64,000 bases of DNA. Origin: Aporrectodea caliginosa. Its lineage: Eukaryota; Annelida; Clitellata; Crassiclitellata; Lumbricidae. Location of the stretch: contig JACEVL010000019.1 in the NCBI GenBank assembly GCA_020284085.1, forward strand, positions 677,001 to 741,000, read 5' to 3'. This document shows positions 1-10,037 of the stretch, one piece after another. Position 1 is the stretch's first letter. Each line of letters opens with the position of its first letter. A model generated the notes under the pieces. The model searched no databases, was not told the DNA's origin, and saw only the letters and a list, made by a program, of their open reading frames with translations. The position numbers and the translations under genes were made by a program.

Positions 1-108
1 GAACGTCGTCTTTCCAGAGTTCTGGAGCCCGACCAGAGCCAGTTCCATCTCCTCTTTCCAGAAGACATTTTTAAACCAATCCAAAATTCGATGGAGAAAC
101 GCCAACAT
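1..108 (-). CDS. arl8: ARL8 small GTPase, N-terminal part of first coding exon (partial)
   Basis: Reading leftwards from the ATG at 108-106 gives 36 residues starting [20 protein letters not shown] and running to a P-loop GLQNSGKTT at residues 27-35. ARL8 proteins are Arf-like GTPases of lysosomes that recruit kinesin adaptors. Their family start is an amphipathic N-terminal helix followed by [26 protein letters not shown], and this reading matches it almost position by position, including the GxxxxGKT nucleotide-binding loop. The frame is open to the window edge, so the remaining ~150 residues (switch regions, NKRD motif) lie outside. ARL8 carries an acetylated N-terminal helix rather than the myristoylated glycine of Arf; consistent with that, residue 2 here is Leu, not Gly. 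The nearest neighbour gene is the divergently placed WIF gene 23.8 kb away. A paralogue of another Arf-like type is unlikely because of the FWKEEMEL block. Confidence 0.92.
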   Translation of the reverse strand, partial: MLAFLHRILDWFKNVFWKEEMELALVGLQNSGKTTF

Positions 109-250
109 CTTCAACAGCACACTCAACGCTCAGCCATTACAAGATGGCGCCGCACACTACTTAATGATATTTTGATATTTATCGCCATCTAGGCGCTGCC
201 TATAAAACAATTATAATTACAGCGGTTCTGATAAGCATGTAAGGAAAAAA
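109..250 (-). promoter_or_regulatory. Probable 5-prime leader/promoter of arl8
   Basis: The stretch immediately upstream of the arl8 ATG contains AAGATGGCGCCG at 141-152. This is close to the YY1-type AAGATGGCGGC motif often found at or just after the transcription start of housekeeping animal genes. There is no TATA box at a sensible distance. The role is inferred from position and motif; the transcription start itself cannot be seen. Confidence 0.4.
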
Positions 251-929
251 GAAAAACAGTGTTTCTGTTTAAATAACCTAAAATATCCTAAAATCATAGT
301 TCTAACTAGACAACTTGATTTTTCATAATTGGACGCTTGCATTGATTAACCAAACGATTGCGAAGCACCTCCTTTGTGGCCTCATATCCTATGTCAGACG
401 TCGTGGGCGGTTCAATAAAGCACGTAGCTAGGCTACTTCGTAACTTATTTTATTCCTCCAGTCTCTTAGATAATTACCCAATCTACGGAAGCATGATCCG
501 TGCCAACGACTCATGATATACTGGCCAGTGCCAAAGAATGTAAAGTAATGCAAATCTTCGAAAATTTCTCAGTGGCGCAGGAGTAGAAAGCAGGATAGCC
601 TATGATAGCTTGAAGAGTTCGGGTTTCAGTCGTGAGTGGAAATTAGCAGAGGTGAGTGCAAGCGGAGGAGAGGTAGGCCTAGGATTGCCAGACGCCCTTT
701 AGAGGAGGATCGGCATGTCCTCCTTTGTGGCCTCATATCCTATGTCTGGCAGCAAAGCTAAAAACCTGAAAAATGTCCAGCTTTTTGCATGTTTGTTGTT
801 TTGGGCTATTGGCTATTATTTCATGGCAGTTTTAACGACTTTACACGCGCATGCTGTCCCTCAGCCCGGGCCCTGCAGGCTTTGAAATCTCCTGCATGAA
901 CACAAGTGTAGTTCATTTTCAAAAGTTGC
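251..929. other. Intergenic, no gene seen
   Basis: No supported coding frame. The phrase CCTCCTTTGTGGCCTCATAT occurs twice (about 368 and 719), so a short direct repeat or two copies of one element are present, but no ends could be defined. Confidence 0.4.
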
Positions 930-1178
930 CAACATGCAAGTTCTTTCTCAGATTTGCTTAAAATTTGAGAATTTTTCTTCTCTATTCCTTAACACAATGG
1001 CAACGTTGAAAGAGTGTTCTCCTTGATGAATGCTCAATGGACAAAAGAAAGGAACAGGGTCTGTAGACTGTGTGAAGAAATCATTCTTTAAAAATAGAAT
1101 AATATGAAGAATGTTTCTTGTGAGAAGTTCTATGCGCGTGTCACTGGTATCGAGGATTTGCTGAAGCGACCTATATAG
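930..1178 (+). pseudogene. hAT transposase C-terminal (dimerisation domain) fossil
   Basis: In one frame (codons from 996) the sequence reads NGNVERVFSLMNAQWTKERN, then after two stop codons continues in the same frame with MKNVSCEKFYARV (from 1104) and IEDLLKR. The block ERVFSLMNxQWTKERNRL is characteristic of the C-terminal hATC dimerisation region of a group of hAT DNA transposases. Stops inside the frame show it is dead. No terminal repeats or target duplication were found around it. An open frame of 112 codons on the opposite strand (948-1286) is best explained as a chance shadow. Confidence 0.65.
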
Positions 1179-1844
1179 TTGGCTTCTAAGAGAAATGCTG
1201 TGCTTAATCAAGATCTTCGAAGGTTCGATTGATTGCTTAATTAAATACTTTGCAACATTATGATAAAAAGCCTCAATTGATTTCATACAGGTTCAAGTTT
1301 CTGGAATAGTTACGAGATAGTTATAAAAGGACATTAAGAAATTAGAACGTTTGTTGGGTTTTGTATCGGTGTCATTCTTACATCGGAGTCCATCTTGCCC
1401 CGTAGCACCCTATGTAGGCATACTCGGAATTAAGTTAATCATGTGCCTTTAATAAGGAAAAGAACACTTGTAACATACGTCGTACACCTAGCTGCACTAC
1501 GAAATTATAACATGGATAGGGCCTATAGGCCTCTACGTGGATCGTCTCCTCAATTTTGGTATAGGCCTACTGTAAATTTACTGTGAACAGTGGCGCCGCC
1601 TGCGACTGAACTGATACTAATGAAACGGTTGATTAGCATGCAGTTACTGTACGTCTTCGTGTTTTATTAAATTTTCAGTTAAGATAAGATGTAGAGGCCT
1701 GTTATCTTGACTTTGTTAATAGTTATTGTTTCACAAATTCAGCACAAATTTATATAGTTTAAAGGCCTTCTTAATACGAATGGCAACAATGTTATTTATT
1801 TATTTATTCAATGCATGCTTGCTAGGGGCCAAAACGAAGTCATA
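1179..1844. other. Intergenic, no gene seen
   Basis: AT-rich sequence with several TAGGCCT palindromes (for example near 1523, 1561, 1697, 1764). No coding frame or element ends recognised. Confidence 0.4.
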
Positions 1845-1877
<33 letters not shown>

Positions 1878-2010
1878 TGTATGTATGTATGTATGTATGT
1901 ATGTATGTAGGCCCTATGTATGCATGTATGCATGTATTTATGTATGCATGCATGTATGTATGTATCTATGTATTTATGTATTTATGTATGTATGTATGTA
2001 TGTATGTATG

Positions 2011-2041
<31 letters not shown>

Positions 2042-2100
2042 ACATGTATGTATGTATGTACGTATGTATGCATGCATGTATGTATGTATGTATGTGTGTA
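1845..2100. repeat. (ATGT)n microsatellite, imperfect
   Basis: About 250 bases of ATGT units, perfect at the left end and broken by ATGC, ATTT and ATAT variants to the right. The long open frames it produces (repeating Met-Tyr-Val-Cys) are artefacts of the repeat. It abuts a sequence near 2105-2150 (TTATATATCGCCTTACAAG...AAGGCGCTG) that resembles the minus-strand 3-prime end of the local SINE/LINE family, so it may be that element's tail. Confidence 0.9.
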
Positions 2101-2985
2101 TATGGTCATTTATATATCGCCTTACAAGAACCTCACGAAGGCGCTGAACGTAGCTACGCAATATATTAAATTTTAAACAGGTGCGACATAAGGCAAGATT
2201 CAAATAGCGAAAGTCTTTAGCCTACTAGTGATTTAAGTGTTAGTTGCGAATTGGCAAGTCGAGTCTTTTGTCGTAGACGATTCTGAAAGTACATGAATCT
2301 GTTGTTGTTCTGAACCTAGGTTCAAGCAATAAGTCCTTATCAAAGAGTAAACTTAGTAAAGGTGATAATTATTGGAGTTAGTAATGATTAAAGATTATGA
2401 TGGTGTACATTATACAGTACATAGGCCGACTTTCTGCGCCTTAAGGGTAGGACGAGCAATCTTAAACTTAATATGACATTCGTTAGGAAGTTCGCTAAAG
2501 CAATCCAATGTATTTGACGAATAAGGACATGCACTAACTCAGAAAACAGTTATAAAACAACCGGGACATTTTTAGATTAAAACAAGATATACCAAACATT
2601 CCAAACAACACTGTGCTCGCATGTAGTCTAAGCAGGAACCAACAATAATTATTGCGCAAGCAACATACAAAACAGATTAATTATCGCTCCACACGATGGA
2701 CGCCACCTTCATACGTAGCCTACTTGATATGTACATAGTCAGCAGATAGGCCTTAACTGAGCCATTTTCTGATGGTGCCACGACCCAAGCCTGGATAGAG
2801 GAGGTTGACGACGCTATAAATCACTGAAAGGTCACAGAGTAAGCTCATTGTGCCAATGGTCTCAACTGGTGGCAAGCTATGAGTGCATTGTGGACCAAAA
2901 GAACATGGCTCTTAGAGGGTCAGCATTATCCTCACAAGCCCTACTCATTGTGTTGTCTGCCTGTATTGTAAGTCACACGGACAGT
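2101..2985. other. Intergenic, no gene seen
   Basis: Apart from the possible SINE/LINE tail at the left edge, nothing recognisable: no coding frame with family resemblance, no clear repeats. Confidence 0.35.
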
Positions 2986-2989
2986 AGAT

Positions 2990-3062
2990 ACATGGTGGTC
3001 GATAGGCTAGAGTTTCGGCTTTTACTTATGCGACCTGGGTTCGAACAATGGCTCAGTTGTGA
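2990..3062 (+). repeat. tRNA-like SINE head (weak)
   Basis: GGTCGATAGGCTAGAG followed about 35 bases later by GGGTTCGAACA resembles the A and B boxes of an RNA polymerase III promoter in a tRNA-derived SINE. The tRNA cloverleaf does not fold convincingly, so it is not called as a functional tRNA gene. Confidence 0.3.
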
Positions 3063-3400
3063 AATAAGTTCGTTAAGGAGCGGACTCGCGTGGGTGATCG
3101 GTTGTGAATTTGGTGGTAAAACTGCATTCGGCCAGTGTTATTGGCCGAACGGGGATCGATTTTCAAATATGATTTGTAAGACGTCCGTCTGTTAGAAGTA
3201 GGACTATAGATTCGACAATGCGAGGCATTGCATCATTTGAAAGAAATACATATTAATTTTGTCGATGCTCGAGTTCTTCTCCGCGGTTTACATCGATAAG
3301 GGCGCGCACAAAAGGGCGCGACACAAAAGGGCGCACTCAAAAGGGCGCGACACATAAGAGCGCGGTCACATAAGGGCGCTGTCAAATAAAGGCGCAGGCT

Positions 3401-3887
3401 CAGTGGCGTAGCCAGACTTAAATTCAAGAGGAGGCAACTTCACACGTCACAGACCAGTGCATATGACTTTTTTAGACATTACATTTTTTAACTCCAACGA
3501 TATCATGACACCTTTATACTTCTTTTGTAAACACTCCGATGACCTTCCTTTAGACTTTCTTTAAAAATCTGATGACTTTTTTTAGTCATTTGACCTTTTT
3601 TCCCACTTCGAACGAACACAGGCGCTTTTTTTAAGACTTTCTTTATAAACTCGGATGACCTTTTTATTTTAGTCATTAGATCATTTTTATTTTTTTTCTC
3701 ACTTTACCACTTGACCTCGAACACAGGCGCCTAACAACGAAACAACAACACTTCAATTCAAGATTCAAGAGGAGGCAACTTGCCAAAATCCTGGTCATTT
3801 GCGTCGTTGATCAATTGAAACTCCACTATATGGAAAAACCAAGAGGAGGCAATTGCCTCCTTCTGCCTTCATGTAGCTACGCCTATG
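3401..3887. mobile_element. hAT-type MITE inserted in the left arm of the larger element
   Basis: Ends are CAGTGGCGTAGC at 3401 and its near complement GCTACGCCTATG ending at 3887, with AGGAGGCAA / TTGCCTCC as further inverted matches inside. The 8-bp duplication CGCAGGCT lies at 3393-3400 and 3888-3895. CAGTGGCGTA ends with an 8-bp duplication are typical of the hAT superfamily. There is no coding capacity; the interior is rich in poly-T stretches with repeated GAACACAGGCGC phrases. The undisturbed right arm of the host element supplies the empty site. Confidence 0.87.
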
Positions 3888-3946
3888 CGCAGGCTATTAA
3901 GACCGTGTTCCAATATGAGCGCGCGCCAATATTAATGGGGTGGCTG

Positions 3947-4048
<102 letters not shown>

Positions 4049-4993
4049 TATGTCAATGAAAGCATACATAATACTAACATTTAATCGCTAATAAAAGCAA
4101 TGACAATGTAGAAATTATTGTCGATAAAATAAACTCTTATTATGAGCACATTGAAATCTATATTAATCCAACGAATAAATAAAAATGTGTAGATAAGGTT
4201 ATCTCTTAATAACTCATTGATTATGAAGCAAACATAATAATATTTAATCGCAGTTCCCGTGCTAATGAAGTCGTTTGCAGATAAAGTTGTCTTCATAACA
4301 CATTGATTAGGGAGCAAACAGATTTAAATGCGCTTATAATAAGAGGGTAAAACCGTAGTTTACGTTGCTAAATTATTTTATATTGTCAATTTAAATGGAA
4401 GCTGGATCGATGAAAATAATTGTTGGCCTAAATCAAAGTTGGATTGATGAAACTAATTCTTTGTTTAAATAGAAGCTGAAATAATTGTTTCCGTAAATAA
4501 TTCTTGCCTAAATTGATTGATGAAAAAATTCTTAGTTAAATAGAAGTTGGATTGATGACAATAATTTTGCTTAAACAGAAGTTCGATTGATGGAAAAAAA
4601 TTCTTAAATGGAAGCTGGATTGATGACCACAGTTATTGTGGACATTGGTAGACTGCTTCCTTACCAACGTCAAGTACGGCATTGTAGACATTAAAATAAT
4701 TTAGCAACGTAAACTACGGGATAACCTAATAAGAGTTTATTTTATTGACAGTGATTTCTGCATTGCCATTGCTTTTATTAGCAATTAAATGTTAGTATTA
4801 TGTATGCTTTCATTAATCAGCGACCCCATTAATATTAGCGCGCGCTCATATTGGAACACGGTCTTATTATCCAGCGCCTTTATTTGACAGCGCCCTTATG
4901 TGACCGCGCTCTTATGTATCGCGCCCTTTTGTGCGCGCCCTTCTGTGTCGCGCCCTTTTGTGCGCGCCCTTATTGAGGGATACCCTTCTCCGC

Positions 4994-5344
4994 TGCCTCT
5001 GATAGTGTACAAAGAATTAGGCCTACTTGAAGAAATTACGACAATCAGGTTTACCTCGTCTCGTGAGTTTTGTGAAACTGAATCGGCAATGACCAATGCG
5101 AAAACATGTAAAACCTTTTCCCTTTGAAGTGCATCGTCTAAGTTATCAAGCTCTTGTGTTAGACTGTCAGTAGTTGGACAACCTCAGTCAACTATTTATC
5201 TCCATTGGCACTCGTCAAACGGTAGCAAACTTCACTCTGTGACTGACAGCTATCAACTTTAACTCTTTCAAATCGTTGTCAAGAAGTAAGGAAAGATTTA
5301 AGTGTTGTAGGATTGCTGTGCTCGTGCTTTAGTCAAACATCTTT
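4994..5344. other. Intergenic, no gene seen
   Basis: Unique-looking sequence to the right of the 9-bp duplication; no coding frame with family resemblance. Confidence 0.4.
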
Positions 5345-5480
5345 CAGCCAGAGGACTAAGTAAGTAAGTATGTAAGTAAGTAAGTAAGTAGCCTTTATTT
5401 GCATCTGACAAGCACACATGCATTACATCGTATACAATGATCACATACATTTAAAAAATAATGCAGATAATAAAGTCACA
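5345..5480 (-). repeat. 3-prime end of an L2/CR1-type retroelement with (ACTT)n tail
   Basis: Read on the minus strand, CAAATAAAGGCTACTTACTT followed by repeated ACTT is the usual layout of L2/CR1-type LINE 3-prime ends: an AATAAA-like signal, then short tandem units instead of poly(A). Similar ends lie near 50370 (plus strand) and 59285 (minus strand). No coding part is attached here. Confidence 0.4.
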
Positions 5481-5699
5481 CATGCACAACTGGCCTAAAT
5501 ATAACCAAAGATACGTCGATTAACACAACTACGGTACTTAAACAATTTAGTCTTCAGGGTCAGGACCATCTTGAGTCCTTGACTTTCAACACACATACAT
5601 TCGTGCTAAGCCTTTCCAGTCACTGAATCTCAAATGCTTTCATGTGACAATGCTGTAGCTTATTAGTCACAAATCAAGTATCCATGTAGGCTATGTAAC

Positions 5700-6230
5700 T
5701 GAAACTATCTATTTCGTGCTCTACGGAGTACCTCTTGAGAACGATCCTCGCCGGTTGAAGTCATGATCATAGAGTCCATTGAGAATACCAAGTTCATCAA
5801 TAAGTAAATAAAGACCAGATAACCGAAGAGTCCTCCACGATGTGCTCTGACACACACGTAGCGCTCAATCGACGGAGTTCGTCTACAGTTAACAGTGACG
5901 TCTTGTTCTGAGTTTCTCGTCCATGTTGTATCGAGTATGGAGATGACAACAGCCGAATGTATACTCTGCAACACACGGCTACACCCACGGACTGATAGCC
6001 TTTCTCCAAGATGGTAGAAATATGCAGTGTCCGAATTTCTTCAGGCCACCAGACCTGTGCAGAACGCATAGACCCAGTGCATATTTTAACTGTATAACTA
6101 TTGGGACAAAATAATGTCCCAGTAGTTTTAAAATTTGCCCCAGTAGTTTTAGGATTTGCCCCAGTAGTTTTAGGATTTGTCCCAGTAGTTTTTGTGATTT
6201 TATTCCAGGGAATACTCTACTTTCCATGTT
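5700..6230 (-). other. Overlapping open frames of unknown meaning
   Basis: Two minus-strand frames of about 90 codons overlap between 5705 and 6069, and a third reaches 6227. None resembles a family I recognise. Both reading frames being open over the same bases argues for chance or a decayed element. At 6110-6195 a 24-bp unit (CCCAGTAGTTTTAGGATTTG type) is repeated about four times, which creates the repeated LLGQILK in the third frame. Confidence 0.25.
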
Positions 6231-6465
6231 AGGTTACAATATTAAATCATTAACCTTCTAATTCTCTTCATTCCTTTGGTTACCTGATATCATAAGTGAT
6301 TAGTATAAATTAAAATATTTTAAAATTAATTTCTCATTTCTATGTTCTAATCATCTAATGAAACTCCGTAGTCAAAAGTAGATACACCCACCAAACAAAC
6401 ATTTATAGAATGTAACTATAGTATAGTTGGTCTAATTATTCTCCTATTCCCGTTGGCTGGCTGCA
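6231..6465. other. Intergenic, no gene seen
   Basis: AT-rich sequence without recognisable features, leading into the nested element cluster. Confidence 0.35.
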
Positions 6466-6801
6466 GGATACACGTGCATGTGATAGTATTGTGATCAGGG
6501 CCGCATTAAGGGGGGTGCTATGGGTGCTGCAGCACCGGGCCCGCAGTTTTGAGGGGCCCGCATATTCAGAAGTGAATGTTTTTAATGTGCTTGAACCAGG
6601 GCCGATGAGAGGGGAGACCCGGGGAGTCAGTGAGGGGTTGCTACCCGGGGCCCTGTTCCATGGCAGGGGCCCCTGGCAGGGGCCTGGAAATGTCTAAAAC
6701 ATAGTTCAAACTGAAGAAACCTGTGGGTTTTGTTTTGGCCTAATGCAGGGGTCTCCGAAGTACGGCCCGCGGCCACATCCGGCCCGCTATAAGGCCTTTA
6801 A

Positions 6802-7759
6802 CCCTAGGGCTACCAAGCTTTTTTGTGACATGGACTACCAAGGGGGGGGTGGTTACCACCCCCTGGATTTCGTGTTTGGTTTCACATATCATAACTTGTA
6901 ATATAGCAATGGATTCAGCATTCATTTCTGCACAGAATGGTATATTTAGTTGTACATTATGTGAATGCACCTCGAAATTACATCACTTTTAACAACGGAA
7001 CCCTTTAATTAGCAATATTGTATATTATTGCGTACATTTTGTACTTTTGGATAAACAAATATAAGATTATGTGTGTTTTGAAACTAATCTATGTATAAAA
7101 GATACACAAAATCATCCCTACACATGTTTATATAGTATAAATGTACATCCATACATATATATCCATACATATATATCGGTTTACGTTGTAATGCTGTATT
7201 CAGCCATTTTCACACAGATTACGCGTATTATTATTTATTTTGATCACTTCCGGTATTCAAAAGACAAAGATGTAGGTATGCAAATGAAGCCCTTCATTCC
7301 CTCTAAAGAATGGTATCTTTGTTTCTCTTCCAGGAAGACAAATGAATACGCTACAGACAAAAAACTAAGGGGGAGTCCTTCCATTCAGCCATTTTTCACG
7401 CATATTACGCGTATTATTATTTATTTTGAGCACTTCCGGTTGTCTCAGGTCAACTCAGTGACCATAGAAATGTAGCCCCACATTCCCTCTATAGAATGGT
7501 ATAATTTGTGTCTCTTAATATTAAATGACGGATAAGATATAGTCGAAAATCTGGGGGTGGTATCCACCCCCCTGGTGCCTCGGGTATATTGGGTATAACT
7601 TTTGAACGGTGTGAGATATCATCTCACATTTTACCTCAGAACGTGTGTAAATGAACCCCTACAGCTACCTAAAAGGTCAAATTTTTATTCCATACGGAAA
7701 AAGTTTGAGATGAAAAAAACCTAGGGGGTGGCAACCACCCCCCCTTGGTAGCCCGAGGG
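6802..7759. mobile_element. piggyBac-like MITE
   Basis: TTAA stands at 6798-6801 and 7760-7763. Between them the ends are CCCTAGGGCTACCAAG at the left and the complement of CCCTCGGGCTACCAAG at the right, followed inward by GGGGGGTGGTTACCACCCC-type sequence at both ends. TTAA targets with CCCT(A/C)GG ends are the piggyBac pattern. There is no transposase. Removing 6802-7759 and one TTAA rejoins the hAT sequence ...AAGGCCTTTAATCTGGCC..., which confirms the insertion. Confidence 0.83.
7199..7515. repeat. Tandem duplication (~185-bp period) inside the piggyBac-like MITE
   Basis: TTCAGCCATTTT, then TTACGCGTATTATTATTTAT and CACTTCCGGT, appear at 7199 onward and again at 7384 onward. Both copies go on to a CATTCCCTCTA(A/T)AGAATGGTAT block. 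Divergence between copies is moderate. Confidence 0.65.
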
Positions 7760-7784
7760 TTAATCTGGCCTGCGGAACTCTCCT

Positions 7785-7948
7785 TGAAGAAGCAAACTAA
7801 ATTGGTAAAATTGAAAATTTTAACGCCGCTGTACTCTGACATGCATATTGCCAAAATCCATGTCGCTGCTTGTAAGACACTGTGCCTGATATGCAATGAC
7901 ACCATTGCAGTGCTTAAAGAATACAATATTCGGAGACATTATGAATCC
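7785..7948 (+). pseudogene. hAT transposase N-terminal remnant with BED-type zinc-finger motif
   Basis: The frame reads LKKQTKLVKLKILTPLYSD and then CLICNDTIAVLKEYNIRRHYES. C-x2-C ... Y-N-x2-R-H-Y-E is the usual start of Charlie-type hAT transposases (BED zinc finger, normally ending HYExxH). The second histidine is lost because the frame runs into the GGGCCC terminal sequence of the surrounding element at about 7949. It has no catalytic region and is certainly non-functional. Confidence 0.6.
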
Positions 7949-8477
7949 ACAGCACCGGGCCCGCACTAGCCTTAATACGGCCCTGATTGTGATCAGAGTT
8001 ATTTTGTGACGTGTGTTATGGGGTTTTTTGACAACGAATATGCCTTTTTTGTTTCATTAAAGTTAAAAGCTATATACCACTGTTTGTTAGGCAAATGTAG
8101 TTAGGCAAATGAAACAAAAACCCATAGCCATTGCTTGAAGTGTGACGGTATGAAACGGTATATATGCCATACCGGCACCTCTCCAGGCCGGCTAAAGGCA
8201 TACCGGTACTTCTCCAGGCAAGAAATTCATACCGGTAGCCCGTATAGAGAAGGAGAAATGGTTCTTATATCCATACCGGCCCCTCTTGTTTCCCACTTCG
8301 ACCCCCTGCCCATAGCACACGTCACATAATAACTCTGATCACAATAGCCTACTATCACTTGCACGGTGTTGTAGCTGCAGCTTTCCACAGCATCGCAGCC
8401 ACTTAGCCTGACACTGACTTATTATAAATATCAATTATTTTTGTGGTATAGTAGCTCTAATAGAAGAATTTACAGGT

Positions 8478-8556
8478 AGACATGGTTACGATTGTCTTCA
8501 GACGAAGAGAAAACGTAGATATGGTTACGATTATCTTCAGACAAAGAGAAAACGTA
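8478..8556. repeat. Two outlying copies of the 39-bp satellite
   Basis: Two units of the same TTACGATTGTCTTCAGAC(A/G)AAGAG type lie 440 bp left of the main array. SINE and GTATT-repeat sequence separates them from the array, as if an insertion split it. Confidence 0.8.
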
Positions 8557-8600
8557 TTGTATTGTATTGTATTGTAATGTATTGTATTGTATTGTATTTG
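8557..8600. repeat. (GTATT)n microsatellite
   Basis: About nine GTATT units, one mutated. On the minus strand they directly follow the 3-prime end of the adjacent SINE, so they are probably its tail. Further GTATT units lie on the other side of the SINE at 8814-8850. Confidence 0.85.
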
Positions 8601-8812
8601 AACACTTGTTATAGCGCCCCTACCAGATTTCCCATTCAGAGGCGCTCCCGACTACTGCGCGAACGCTGAATCGGAGTTTCACGCCGAAGCGCATGAGCAA
8701 TTGCGAGTGGAGGACTTGCCCAGGGTCCCTACGCGGCGACTTTGAGGTGGATTCGAACCCGCAACCCTCCAGCTGCAAGGCACCGAACATACCCTTAAAC
8801 CACCGCGCCCCA
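8601..8812 (-). mobile_element. tRNA-derived SINE, about 210 bp
   Basis: The minus strand begins GGGGCGCGGTGGTTTAAGGG (A-box region), has GGGTTCGAATCCACC (perfect B-box core GGTTCGAATCC), then CAATTGCTCATGCGCTTCGG, GTGAAACTCCGATTCAG, and ends in a GAGCGCCTCTGA ... GGGGCGCTATAACAAG hairpin. The same sequence occurs on the plus strand at 22155 and 59621. Loss of a cloverleaf outside the boxes and the LINE-like tail mark it as a SINE, not a tRNA gene. Confidence 0.85.
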
Positions 8813-8864
8813 GTTGTATTGTGATGTGTTGTATTGTGTGTTGTATTGTACTCCACGTTTATAA

Positions 8865-8993
8865 TGCGACCGAGCCAACCGCAGTAAAGATCCGAGAAAT
8901 TAATCTCTGATAAACCGACCCGACCGGGAAGCGAACCCGGTGCGCCAGCGTGACGAGCAGGCTACCAACCCACTCGGCCACTCAGGATCCTTG
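8865..8993 (-). repeat. Second tRNA-like SINE head, Leu/Ser-type boxes
   Basis: The minus strand reads CTGAGTGGCCGAGTGGG, then 40 bases on CACCGGGTTCGCTTCCCGG. TGGCCGAGTGG is a near-ideal A box and GGTTCGCTTCC a near-ideal B box. The downstream part (CAGAGATTAATTTCTCGGAT) is not tRNA-like. A decayed tRNA pseudogene is the alternative. Confidence 0.45.
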
Positions 8994-8996
8994 ACA

Positions 8997-10037
8997 TGTA
9001 GACATGGTTACGATTGTCTTCAGACCAAGAGTAAATGTAGATATTGTTACGATTGTCGTCAGACAAAGAGTAAACGTAGATATTGTTACGATTGTCTTCA
9101 GACAAAGAGAAAACGTAGATATGGTTACGATTATCTTCAGACAAAGAGAAAATGTAGCCTAGATATGGTTACGATTATCTTCAGACAAAGAGAAAACGTA
9201 GACATGGTTATGATTGTCTTCAGACGAAGAGAAAACGTAGTCATGGTTACGATTGTCTTCAGACGAAGAGAAAACGTAGTCATGGTTACGATTGTCTTCA
9301 GACAAAGAGTAAACGTAGACATGGTTACGATTGTCTTCAGACAAAGAGTAAACGTAGTCATGGTTACGATTGTCTTCAGACAAAGAGAAAACGTAGACAT
9401 GGTTACGATTGTCTTCAGACAAAGAGAAAACGTAGATATTGTTACGATTGTCTTCAGACAAAGAGAACACGTAGATATGGTTACGATTCTCTTCAGACAA
9501 AGAGTAAACGTAGACATGGTTATGATTGTCTTCAGACGAAGAGAAAACGTAGTCATGGTTACGATTGTCTTCAGACGAAGAGAAAACGTAGTCATGGTTA
9601 CGATTGTCTTCAGACAAAGAGTAAACGTAGACATGGTTATGATTGTCTTCAGACAAAGAGTAGACGTAGTCATGGTTACGATTGTCTTCAGACAAAGAGA
9701 AAACGTAGACATGGTTACGATTGTCTTCAGGCAAAGAGAAAACGTAGATATTGTTACGATTGTCTTCAGACAAAGAGAAAACGTAGATATGGTTACGATT
9801 GTCTTCAGACGAAGAGAAAACGTAGATATGGTTACGATTGTCTTCAGACAAAGAGTAAACGTAGACATGGTTACGATTGTCTTCAGACAAAGAGAAAACG
9901 TAGATATTGTTACGATGGTCTTCAGACAAAGAGTAAACGTAGACATGGTTACGATTGTCTTCAGACAAAGAGAAAACGTAGATATTGTTACGATTGTCTT
10001 CAGACGAAGAGAAAATGTACACATGGTTTTGATTGTC
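8997..10037. repeat. 39-bp satellite array, about 26 copies
   Basis: The unit is of the type GACATGGTTACGATTGTCTT plus CAGACAAAGAGAAAACGTA. Variants alternate ACATGG/ATATTG at one site and AAAGAGA/GAAGAGA/AAAGAGT at another. Because 39 is divisible by three and the unit lacks stops in several frames on both strands, it produces open frames of up to 366 codons on plus and about 290 on minus. Their 13-residue repeats have no signal, no start context and no non-repeat body, so they are not called as genes. Confidence 0.97.

Larger units (their letters stand above)
6496..7985. mobile_element. hAT element, composite, with nested insertions
   Basis: Ends are CAGGGCCGCATTAAGG at 6496 and the complement of CAGGGCCGTATTAAGG ending at 7985; GGTGCTGCAGCACCGGGCCC near the left end is partly mirrored near 7945-7965. 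The 8-bp duplication ATTGTGAT is present at 6488-6495 and 7986-7993, which is the hAT signature. The interior starts as a second hAT-type sequence at about 6747 (CAGGGGTCTCC...CGGCCCGCGGCC), is interrupted by a piggyBac-like MITE, and resumes at 7764 with CTGGCCTGCGGAACTC. A short remnant of transposase follows. Confidence 0.82.
6466..8375. mobile_element. Inverted-repeat element that hosts a hAT insertion
   Basis: The left arm (6466-6495 continuing at 7986-8030) and right arm (about 8305-8375) are inverted copies. GTGATAGTA, ATTGTGATCAGAGTTATT and GTGACGTGTG appear on the left and their complements on the right in reverse order. The left arm is split at ATTGTGAT by the 1490-bp hAT element below. 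The loop (8030-8305) contains CATACCGG(C/T)AC(C/T)TCTCCAGG twice plus further ATACCGG phrases. Its own target duplication and superfamily could not be fixed. Confidence 0.55.

Noticed and set aside
5705..6069. Two overlapping ~90-codon minus-strand frames as a possible gene
   Set aside because: No family resemblance, no splice signals in phase, and both frames open over the same bases, which suggests chance.
8601..8993. Functional tRNA genes (also 22155, 53400, 59621, 60480)
   Set aside because: A and B boxes are good, but acceptor stems do not pair and the sequence continues into SINE bodies; at most tRNA pseudogenes.
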